Assembly (NCBI RefSeq): GCF_017086405.1
Contig: NZ_CP070973.1
Location: 992,001-1,056,000, forward strand
From: Mycobacterium gordonae
GTDB lineage: Bacteria; Actinomycetota; Actinomycetes; Mycobacteriales; Mycobacteriaceae
Length of the DNA: 64,000 nucleotides
Reading direction: 5' to 3'
The notes under the pieces: model-generated
Database searches by the model: none
What the model saw: only the letters and a program-made list of their open reading frames with translations
Told to the model about the DNA's origin: nothing
Shown here: positions 1-8,060 of the stretch, piece by piece
Layout of the letters: every line of letters starts with the position of its first letter
How positions within the stretch are numbered: position 1 is the stretch's first letter
Translations under genes and position numbers: made by a program

Positions 1-344
1 CCGTCGCGGATGCCCTGGCCGATCGCGTAGACGACAACGGTCACCAACACGATCGAGGACACCACCAGCATCAGCGCGGATAGTCGATCGACCACCAGCA
101 TGATGCCCAATGGTCCCAGCCCGGCGCCGGTCGGGCCCCAGCCGCCGACGGCGAGGGCCAGTGTTCCGTTTTTGTCGACGAGGTAGAGCAGGGCCGCGCA
201 GACTGCGACCAGCGCTGCAAGGACGGTCAGCGCAATCCCGCGCTGTATCCGCGGCCGTCGTCCCGCGATCAACGTGGCCGCTGCGCCGAGGGTGGGGAGC
301 AGGACGGGCAGCGGAGTCAGGGTGGAGCCGAGGTCAAGGCCCAC
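1..344 (-). CDS. mrpD: Na+/H+ antiporter subunit D (MrpD/MnhD), N-terminal part, runs off the left edge
   Basis: Reading from a GTG at 342-344 gives 114 codons with no stop before base 1, so only the N-terminus is present. It begins MGLDLGSTLTPLPVLLPTLG and has hydrophobic segments at about residues 12-24 and 31-49 and again from about 75 to 100, with the conserved-looking stretch PLGIMLVVDRLSALML. This fits the NuoN/MrpD proton-translocating antiporter family, whose D subunit works in the membrane with MrpA. The start overlaps the last 11 bases of mrpC, as expected in a tightly coupled mrpA-C-D operon. The product name rests on this context plus the N-terminal pattern; the rest of the protein is outside the window. 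Confidence 0.75.
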   Translation of the reverse strand, partial: MGLDLGSTLTPLPVLLPTLGAAATLIAGRRPRIQRGIALTVLAALVAVCAALLYLVDKNGTLALAVGGWGPTGAGLGPLGIMLVVDRLSALMLVVSSIVLVTVVVYAIGQGIRD

Positions 345-807
345 TGCGGCCCTCCGGGGGTATCGCGTCGAGCTCATGTGGGTCGTCGCTGCCGGAGATT
401 GGCACCGGTGCATCCTCATCCTCGTCCACGGCACCGGCTTCGGACCCTGATAACCGCGAGACGCGGACGTCCTCTAAGTCGTCACCCACCCGTTCCGCGG
501 TGGTCAGGCGATATGACCGGTAGGCCAGCGCCAGCACGAATGCCGCGGCACCCATCGTGATGACGATCGCCGTCAACACCATGGCCTGCGCTAACGGATC
601 GGCGGTCGCCGGCTTGGTAGCGCCGCCGTGGTCGCGCACCGGCGGATTGCCTGGTGGCCCGCCGGCATTGACGATCAGCAGGTTCACCGCGTTGCTGATC
701 AGCAGCAGGCCCAACAACATCCGGGTCAGGCTGCGCTCTAGCAGCAGGTATACGCCGGCGCCCAGGAGGCCGGCGACCGCAAGCATAGAAACGACGTACG
801 TGGTCAC
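334..807 (-). CDS. mrpC: Na+/H+ antiporter subunit C (MrpC/MnhC, NuoK-like)
   Basis: 157 residues from a GTG at 805-807. Three hydrophobic helices lie at about residues 5-23, 28-48 and 73-95, the layout of NuoK/MrpC proteins. The core LLERSLTRMLLGLLLISNAVNLL is the typical MrpC second helix and is followed by a loop and AQAMVLTAIVITMGAAAF. The last 45 residues are acidic and look like a cytoplasmic tail longer than the usual family length of about 110. It starts inside the end of mrpA (GTGA overlap) and itself overlaps mrpD, so translation is probably coupled. It is expected to form part of the multisubunit cation/proton antiporter that exports Na+ at alkaline pH. Confidence 0.85.
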   Translation of the reverse strand: MTTYVVSMLAVAGLLGAGVYLLLERSLTRMLLGLLLISNAVNLLIVNAGGPPGNPPVRDHGGATKPATADPLAQAMVLTAIVITMGAAAFVLALAYRSYRLTTAERVGDDLEDVRVSRLSGSEAGAVDEDEDAPVPISGSDDPHELDAIPPEGRSGP

Positions 808-3713
808 GGCGCACGCACCTGCGCTTCGGGCACCGATTCGGCAAGCTCTTCGTCGACCCGTGCGCCCAGGCTGCGCAGCACGTCGAGCACCACGCCGACC
901 ACGATGAGATATACGCCCAAGTCGAAGAACAGCGCTGTCACCAACTTGACGTGTCCTACCAAGGGCAGATCGAACTGCACTACCGCCGACGACAGCGCCG
1001 GTGCCCCCAGCGCGAGCGAGGCCACCGCGGTTCCGGCGGATAGAGCGAGGCCGGCCCCCAGAATCTTGCCGGCATCCAGTGGCAGCGTTTCGCCGAGTTC
1101 GTAGCGACCTCCGGCGAGGTAGCGCAACGTCAGGGCCAATCCCGCGGCCAGCCCCCCGGCGAAGCCACCCCCGGGGGCATTGTGGCCGGTGAAAAAGAAG
1201 AACACGGACATGAGCATGAGGAGCGGGAAAATGATGCGCGTCGTGACTTCGAGTACCAGAGATCGGGAGCCGGGGTCGCGAAACTCACTGCCGCGCAGCC
1301 AGGTGGTGTCGCTGACGGCAGGGGTATACGGCGTGGCGGGCCGTGTGGGCGTGGGCGGCGGCCCAGTGGCGGCAGTTCGCGGAGGGGGGACCCGCGGAGC
1401 CGAGCCGTAACGACGGTGCCGAAACACCAGGGAGGCGACCCCTGTCGCGGCCACCAGCAACACCGACACTTCACCGAGGGTGTCCCAGGCCCTGATATCG
1501 ACCAAAATCACGTTCACGGTGTTGCCGCCGTTCCCCCGGAAGTAGGCGGCATCGGGCAGCAAGGAGCCGATCGGCGCGGCGGTGCGCGCTGCCATCGCGA
1601 ACGCCGCGAGCACGGTCACGCTGACGCCCACCGCCAGTGCCAGCAGTGCACGAGGCAACCGAAACCGCCGCACGTCCGCAGCATCGACCTCGGCCGGCAG
1701 CGTCCGTAGCACCAGCACGAATATCACCAGTGTCACCGTTTCCACCAGGAACTGCGTCAGCGCCAGGTCGGGCGCGCCGTGAAAGGCGAACAGGACGCCA
1801 CTGCCGTACCCGGTGACCCCGACCATGAGCACGGCGGCAAGCCGATTGCAGGTCATGGTGGCGCCGAGCGCGCCGGCCAAGATCACCCCGACGACCACCG
1901 CCTGAATGGGCGAATCCCAGAGCCGAAGCTCCGGGCGGGTGTGGGCGCCCAGCCACAGCGCGCCCGCCGGCAGCAGCACCAGGGTGGACAGGATCACCGC
2001 TTGGGTCGCCGGGATGGAGCCACGCTGGGTCAGCGCGGTCACCCGCACCGCCGCGACATCCAGCCCGCGGATCACCGCGTCGTAGGCCCGGTCGGCCGAT
2101 GCGTCGTGACCGGAAAGCTCGCGCAGCACGGCGCGCCGCAACCAGGCCCGTCCGAGGAATGCCGCGGTGCCGACGAGCAGCACCAGCGCCGAGAGCGTTT
2201 GGGCCAAACCCGGATGCCACAGCTCCAGGTGGTAATCGTGGCGGTCCGACGCGATCGTGTCCGCGTAGCCTTCCAGGAGGTGGCTCAGGTGGACAGGCGC
2301 CAAACCGACGCCGAGGCCCGCCGCTGCCAACACCGCCGGGGCCGCCTGGAACGTCGGTGTGGGCGGATGCAGTTCGGCGACTCGAGTGCTGGGCGCCGAC
2401 CGGCCCTTCCCGGCGAAAGCGCCCCACAGAAATCGCAGGCTGTAGGCGACCGAGAAGATCGATCCGATCACCACACCGGCCAACACCCACGGCGCGGTCT
2501 TTCCGAGCGATTCGCTGTCGGCCAGCGTGGCGAACGCGGCTTCCTTCGCGACAAATCCGAGAAACGGTGGCAGGGCCGCCATGCTTGCGGCGGCAGCGAC
2601 GGCAATCGCCATCAGCGCCGGGCAGCGTCGCCCGAGCCCCACAAGCCGCCGGATGTCCCGGGTCCCGGTGGCATGGTCGATGATCCCGACCACCATGAAG
2701 AGCGCCGCTTTGAACATCGCGTGCGCGCAGAGCACGGTGAGCCCGGCCAGTACGAGATCCCGGCCTCCGGCGCCGAGGAGCACGGTGATCAGGCCCAGAT
2801 AGCTGACCGTGCCGTAGGCCAGCAACAGTTTGAGGTCGTACTCGCGAAGAGCGCGCCACCCGGCCGTCAACATCGTCAGCAAACCCAGAATCACTGCGGT
2901 CGGTTGCCAGCCTGGAGAATCGGCGAAACCTGGCGCCAGGCGCGCGATCAGATACACACCGGCCTTGACCATCGCCGCGGCATGCAAGTAGGCGCTTACC
3001 GGTGTGGGCGCGGCCATCGCGCCCGGCAGCCAGAAGTGCAGTGGCACAATGGCCGACTTACTCAACGCGCCGACCAGGATGAGTAGCACGCTGACGGTGA
3101 CCGCCACCCCCGTCGGCGGTGCCGCGACCACATCCGACAGCAGATAGCTGCCGGCGGCCTGGCCCAGCCCGATGATGCCGGCCAGCATTGCGAGCCCGCC
3201 GGCGGTGGTCACCAGCAGCGCCTGGGTGGCGGCGCGCCGGCTGGCGAAGCGTTCCGCGTAGTGGCCGATCAGCAGGAACGACAGTACGGTGGTCAGTTCC
3301 CAGAACACGTAGAGCACCAGCATGTTGTCGGCGACCACCAAGCCGAACATGGCGCCGGAGAACGCGACCAGTTGGGCGGCGAAGCTGGGCAGCCGGTTCT
3401 CTTGATGGCCGTCTTGGTGGCGGAAGTACTCGACGCAGTAGAACAACACCAGCGCACCGATCCCCAGCGCCAGCACACTCATGATCGCCGCCAGCGAATC
3501 CCATCGCAGTGCGATGTCCATCGACAGGCCGGGCACCCAATCGATGATTTGCGTGTGGTCGTCGGCGTGGCTGGCCGGCCAGTTCACGACGACCCACACC
3601 AGACAGATCAGGGGTACGGATGCCAGCGGGTAGAACGCGCGACGACCCCATCGGTACACGAGTACCGGCGCTATTGCGGCGGCCAGCGCGTGGGCAAGCA
3701 AGACGGCGAGCAC
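804..3713 (-). CDS. mrpA: Na+/H+ antiporter subunit A fused to MrpB domain
   Basis: 969 residues, the largest Mrp subunit. The first ~500 residues are a NuoL-like antiporter domain with many membrane helices; KSAIVPLHFWLPGAMAAPTP with HAAAMVKAGVYL downstream is the typical proton-antiporter core with its buried lysines and histidine. About residues 590-730 match the MrpA C-terminal part. The final ~140 residues (GHNAPGGGFAGGLAAGLALTL) are the MnhB domain, so A and B are one protein, as in many Gram-positive Mrp systems. It is first in the operon mrpA-mrpC-mrpD. The GTG at 3711-3713 is the farthest start that keeps the hydrophobic N-terminus. The operon has no counterpart at this position in M. 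tuberculosis. Confidence 0.9.
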   Translation of the reverse strand: MLAVLLAHALAAAIAPVLVYRWGRRAFYPLASVPLICLVWVVVNWPASHADDHTQIIDWVPGLSMDIALRWDSLAAIMSVLALGIGALVLFYCVEYFRHQDGHQENRLPSFAAQLVAFSGAMFGLVVADNMLVLYVFWELTTVLSFLLIGHYAERFASRRAATQALLVTTAGGLAMLAGIIGLGQAAGSYLLSDVVAAPPTGVAVTVSVLLILVGALSKSAIVPLHFWLPGAMAAPTPVSAYLHAAAMVKAGVYLIARLAPGFADSPGWQPTAVILGLLTMLTAGWRALREYDLKLLLAYGTVSYLGLITVLLGAGGRDLVLAGLTVLCAHAMFKAALFMVVGIIDHATGTRDIRRLVGLGRRCPALMAIAVAAAASMAALPPFLGFVAKEAAFATLADSESLGKTAPWVLAGVVIGSIFSVAYSLRFLWGAFAGKGRSAPSTRVAELHPPTPTFQAAPAVLAAAGLGVGLAPVHLSHLLEGYADTIASDRHDYHLELWHPGLAQTLSALVLLVGTAAFLGRAWLRRAVLRELSGHDASADRAYDAVIRGLDVAAVRVTALTQRGSIPATQAVILSTLVLLPAGALWLGAHTRPELRLWDSPIQAVVVGVILAGALGATMTCNRLAAVLMVGVTGYGSGVLFAFHGAPDLALTQFLVETVTLVIFVLVLRTLPAEVDAADVRRFRLPRALLALAVGVSVTVLAAFAMAARTAAPIGSLLPDAAYFRGNGGNTVNVILVDIRAWDTLGEVSVLLVAATGVASLVFRHRRYGSAPRVPPPRTAATGPPPTPTRPATPYTPAVSDTTWLRGSEFRDPGSRSLVLEVTTRIIFPLLMLMSVFFFFTGHNAPGGGFAGGLAAGLALTLRYLAGGRYELGETLPLDAGKILGAGLALSAGTAVASLALGAPALSSAVVQFDLPLVGHVKLVTALFFDLGVYLIVVGVVLDVLRSLGARVDEELAESVPEAQVRAP

Positions 3714-3833
3714 GGCACTCCGATACGACGTATCGATATGGGCGGACTATGGCCCTGACACACGCGGACGATACCCGCGATGAGCGCGGGCAAACCTCGG
3801 GTGGCATGGCGCGTGGTGTATTTGCGCCGTCTG
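3714..3833. other. Spacer between mrpA start and PE_PGRS 3' end
   Basis: The mrp operon promoter should lie here. No confident -35/-10 pair or terminator hairpin was seen. Confidence 0.4.
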
Positions 3834-4750
3834 CTACGTCCAGAAATCGTTCATCGGAACGGCGTACCGGTCGTTGTTGGTCAGCGTGGCAAACGGAGTT
3901 CCTGCCACGGGGCTCAAGGCGTATTCGAGTGTGGACATCAGGCTGTAGTGGTTGTAGTGGGAGTTGGTGACGAAGGGGCCGGATTGCATGCCGCCGAGGG
4001 TCACGGCGGCCTCGTTCGGGATGACGACCGTCGAGATGAGGTTGCCCTGGTTGCCGATGCCCAGGGACAGGTTGTTGAAGTCCTCGTCGAACGTGATGAT
4101 GAGCGCGCTCCTGACACCTGGCGTGTTCCATGTGGTCGAGCTTGTGATAGTGGTCACAGTTTGCTGGAGGAATTGGTCGCCGGCCGCGACGTTGTACTGA
4201 TGCGTCGTGAGCTGACTGCCAAGCCAGCTGGCCATCTCAATGGGGGTTTCGACAGGACCCTCCATGTTGAAAGACCCGTTGGCGGCAATCCACGAGAATC
4301 TCGGCGTGGTGGCCGGGTTCGTCAAATCGGCGCTCAACTCCGTCAGCGGAAGCAGGTGCGTCTGCTGGTAGGCGGGAGTGTTGTTGAAGACGTAGCTCCA
4401 AAAAGCGAAGGGCAACGCGTCGACGGCGTACTCGCCGGAGGACGTGATGGCGCCCGGGAAGGGCATGCTTTGGGCGTAGCCGGCCCAGGATATGCCCGCG
4501 AGATCCATTTCCTCCATGAGGCTGGGTGCGTTGATGACGTTCGGGGGCGGGTTGGTGATGATGCCGAAGTCCGTTCCGCCCATGAGCCGGATGTAGTTGG
4601 GGTCGCTGGGGTGGCCCAGGGCGAAGTAGTTGTTGGCGTATCCGTAGCTGTTGATCAGGCTGTTGAAGTAGGGGGCGTTGACGCTGCCGAGGATGTCCGC
4701 AGCGCCTTTGTTCTCCATGTAGATCAGGAAGACGTGGTCCAGTTGGCCGA
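3834..4750 (-). other. C-terminal phosphoesterase (SapM/acid phosphatase-like) module of the PE_PGRS gene
   Basis: About 305 residues. Motifs in order match the PF04185-type phosphoesterase/acid phosphatase family (phospholipase C, AcpA, SapM). [19 protein letters not shown] holds the metal-binding Glu-Asn; [17 protein letters not shown] follows; then [13 protein letters not shown], equivalent to the HPSxPNY motif; [25 protein letters not shown], equivalent to the ITxDE motif; and [17 protein letters not shown], equivalent to the HYSxxxTIE motif. The usual Asp-Met-His-Asp segment after the PN motif appears replaced by NGSFNMEG, so substrate or metal use may differ. SapM dephosphorylates host phosphoinositides; applying that role here is inference. 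Confidence 0.75.
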
Positions 4751-4789
4751 CGTTGGAGGTGGGGACCAGCAGGGGCGCCGGGACGAGGC

Positions 4790-5395
4790 TGGGGTCGCCG
4801 ACAGTGAACGACACGTTGTCGGCGAAGGCGTTGTTGTAGTTGTCCAGGAAGATGTTGCGGTCGGCGAAGGTCGCGGTCACCAGTGCCGAGGTGGTGCCCG
4901 CCGGGATCGTCCCGGAGACGTCTCGTAGCTGGAACCCGGTTACTCCCAGACGGTCCACCGGCGACACCGTGCCGATCGATCCGGTGCCCAGCGCGACCCC
5001 ATTGGCATTGAGGAAGGTGACCTGCACCGAGGTCGAGGACGGGTCGAGGATGTAGCCGCCGAGCAGTCCGCTGAGGGTGTAGGGGGTGGTGCCGGTGTTG
5101 ATCCTGGCGGCTGCGGCGGTGAGGTCGACGAGTTGGCTGATGGTGGAGGTGGCCACGGGGCCGCCGCCGGCGAAATTGTTGCCCCCGCCGTCGGGCGCGC
5201 TGTTCGGGTAACCGAGGAAACCGGGCAGGTCCGGCCAGTCCAGCGTCAGCAGCGGCGGGAAGGGGCGAGGGGCTCCGTTCGGGATGATCGTGGGCGTGCC
5301 CGACATTATCCAGCCCGGTATGGTCACCGCGCTGTAGCCCGTCGGGGACGGGGTGGCGATTTCGAAGCCGGGGTTGACGAGCAGGTTCGGGCTCA
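4790..5395 (-). other. NPGFE/IPGW beta-sandwich-like module between PGRS and phosphoesterase
   Basis: About 200 residues beginning [13 protein letters not shown] and containing [32 protein letters not shown] and later [21 protein letters not shown]. This order (NGxFE, IPGW, Gln-Leu-hydrophobic strand, closing DNVSF) is characteristic of galactose-binding-like jelly-roll domains such as DUF642 and related choice-of-anchor modules. It may bind carbohydrate, but that is inference from pattern only. Confidence 0.5.
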
Positions 5396-5409
5396 TCGGC
5401 AATCCGGGG

Positions 5410-7610
5410 ATACCGTTGCGGCCTAGCAGCCAGCCGCCGGTCCCTACGGTTCCGGGGCCACCCATTAGCGCGAGGGTCTGGGCGTGGCCGCCGTTGCCGC
5501 CGTTGCCGCCGTCGCCGATCAGCAGAGCGTTGCCGCCACGGCCGCCGTTGCCGCCGCGGAAGCCGGGGGAGGCGTCCGCGCCGGCCCCGCCGGGACCGCC
5601 GTTGCCGAGCAGCGACCCGCCACTCCCACCGTTGCCGCCAGCACCGCCGGTATTCGCTTCGGAGAATCCGCCGGCCCCGCCAGCGCCGCCAGAGCCCAGC
5701 AGGGTGGCGTTGCCGCCGAGGCCGCCCTGACCGCCCAGGCCGCCCGCGGCTCCGCCGACTCCGCCGGCGCCGCCGGCGCCCAGCGCGCCGGCGATACCAC
5801 CGACCCCGCCCAGGCCCCCGCCGCCGGCTTGGCTGGATCCGCCGGCCCCGCCCGACCCGCCGGTGCCGGTCAGCTGACCGCCGGCACCGCCCGTCCCGCC
5901 GGGCCCACCCACGCCGGCGAAGCCGGCGCCGCCGTCACCGCCGACGCCACCGGCACCGAACAGCGAGCCGCCGATGGTGCCCGATCCGCCGCCGAGCACC
6001 GAGGCACTGATTCCGGCCGCTCCGCCGGCTCCACCGGCCCCGCCGGTGTCCCCGACTCCGCCCACCCCGCCGCCCCCACCGCCGCCGCCGACCAGCCCGC
6101 TCAGCGCCCCGCCGGCCCCGCCGGCCCCGCCGGCGCCGGCGCGCACACCCGCGACCAGCTGACCGGCCATGCCGCCGGCACCGCCGCCCCCGCCAGAGCC
6201 GAACAGTCCACCGGTTCCACCGGCCCCGCCGCCTCCGCCGCCGGCGTCGAGTCCGGCCGGCGCGCCGACTCCGCCGGCTCCGCCGGGACCACCGTTCCCG
6301 AAGAACAATCCGCCGTTGCCGCCCTGGCCGCCGGCCCGGCCCACACCGGACGCGCCGAACCCACCCGCGCCGCCGGCGCCGCCGCTGCCCAGCAGGGCGG
6401 CCGTCCCGCCGGGCCCGCCGGGAATGTTGTTGGCGCCGGATCCGCCGGCCCCGCCGTCGCCCAGCAGCCACCCGCCGGGCGCACCGGCGGCCCCGCTGCC
6501 CGCGGCGCCCGGGGCGCCGTTGCCGATCAGCGGACGCCCGGTCAGGGCCAGACTGGGCGCATTGATGACGTTCAACGCCGCCGCGGGCAGCAGCAACCCG
6601 TTGGCGCCGCTGGCGCCGTTGGCGCCGGCAGGCGTACCGAGACCGCCGATCCCGCCGGTGCCGCCCAGCCCGAGCAGCGTCCCGCGCCCGCCGGCCCCGC
6701 CGGCCCCACCGGCGGCCAGCGGGCGCCCTGGGCGCCGGCTCCGCCGGCGCCGCCGTTGCCGATCAACAACGGCCCGGCCCCGCCGGCGCCGCCGGCCCCG
6801 CCGGCCCCGGCCGAGGCGAACCCGCCTACTCCGCCGGTCCCGCCGAAACCGAACAGGCCCGCGGCCCCGCCCGCCCCGCCATGGCCGCCGTCGCCCCCGC
6901 CGAACGCGCTGCCTCCGGCCCCGCCCGCGCCGCCCGAGCCCAACCATCCGGCCTGCCCGCCGGCCCCCCCGGCTCCGGCGTCGCCGTTAAAGCTGGTACC
7001 CCCCGTTCCGCCGGCGCCGCCGTTGCCGAACAGCGGGCCGGCCGCGCCGCCGGCGCCGCCGGCCCCGCCGGCCCCAATGATGCCCAAGCCGCCGGTGCCG
7101 CCGGGCCCGCCGGCACCGGCGAGCAGGCCACCGGCCCCGCCTATCCCGCCCGCGCCTCCGACATCCCCGGCGCCGCCCACGCCGCCGACCCCGCCGCCCG
7201 CGCCGACCAGTCCGCCCAGCAGACCGCCGGTGCCGCCGGTCCCACCGCCGCCGCCGGTCCCGATCCCGGCCAACCCGCCGGTCCCCCCGGCCCCGCCCGC
7301 GCCGAACAACCCACCGGCTCCGCCGGCGCCACCGCCCCCGCCGGTCCCGTTGGCCACGAATCCGCCGGTCCCACCCGCCCCGCCGGTGCCCAGCAACAAC
7401 CCGCCGGCCCCGCCTCGACCACCGACCCCGCCCCCGGCCCCCCCGGCCCCGCCGGCCCCGCCGGTGCCGATCAGCCCCGCGGCGCCGCCGGCCCCGCCGC
7501 CGCTACCGGCAGTGCCGGACCCACCGGCCCCGCCGTCGCCGATCAACCAGCCCCCGGCCCCGCCATTGGCCCCGGTCCCGGGCGCCCCGTTGGCGCCGTT
7601 GCCGATCAGC
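5410..7610 (-). repeat. PGRS Gly-Gly-Ala repeat region
   Basis: Degenerate repeats of GGAGG(A/T)GG type, seen on the plus strand as endless ccgccgg/ccggcccc strings. The linker [13 protein letters not shown] followed by GGWL(L/I)GDGGAGGSG occurs twice, near 7600 and near 6535. The second copy sits inside the PGRS, suggesting that two PE_PGRS genes fused or a segment was duplicated. Confidence 0.9.
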
Positions 7611-8060
7611 GGACGTCCGGTCAGCGCGAGAACGCGAACATTGACCGAGGCGAGCAGATCCTGCTTCAGGGTCTGCAGCTCCGGGGGCAGCAGCCCAAGC
7701 CCGTTCACCGCCTCAGCGGCCGCATAGCTGCCCGCCCCCGCACTCAACGCCTGGGCGAACTGCATCTCGAACACCGCCGCCCGGGCCTGCAGCGCCAGAT
7801 ACTCCTGCGCATAGCTGCCGAATTGCCGCGCGATTGCCGCCGACACCTCATCGGCGGCCGCCGCCGCTATCCCCGTCGTCGACGGCGCCCACGCCGCCGT
7901 CGCGGTTCTGATCGCCTCCCCGATCCCACTCAGGTCGGCCGCGGCCGTGGCCACGGATTCGGGTGCTGCGGTCAGGAACGTCGACATCTGCGGCTCCCGT
8001 CATTGGGGCGAATCGAACGGCTAACAATATTGCACGAAACCGGGAATGCGAAGCCCCGCG

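Larger units (their letters stand above)
3834..7987 (-). pseudogene. PE_PGRS protein with C-terminal phosphoesterase domain, broken by one frameshift
   Basis: From the ATG at 7985-7987 the protein opens with a classic PE domain (about residues 1-95; [20 protein letters not shown], with the YxxxE export motif as YAAAE). It then has the linker [13 protein letters not shown] and a long Gly-Gly-Ala (PGRS) region. This frame stops at 6572. A second frame takes over at about 6719-6724 and runs to 3834. Adding one C to the GCCC at that point joins both frames as [14 protein letters not shown], giving about 1384 residues. After the PGRS come an NPGFE...IPGW module (about 5395-4790) and a phosphoesterase (about 4750-3834). 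PE proteins are secreted by ESX-5, so the enzyme would be surface-exposed. Whether the frameshift is biological or an assembly error cannot be told from one sequence. Confidence 0.85.

Noticed and set aside
4520..6570. Octapeptide NVINAPSL occurring twice in the PE_PGRS gene (linker copy and phosphoesterase part)
   Set aside because: Short and lies in unrelated contexts; a chance match is the simpler explanation.
5410..7610. Possible CRISPR or satellite array in the repetitive region
   Set aside because: The repeats are degenerate codons for Gly-Gly-Ala with no conserved repeat/spacer pattern.
5484..7727. 747-residue Pro/Ala-rich frame on the plus strand
   Set aside because: It is the antisense image of the PGRS repeat; no start context or recognisable domain.
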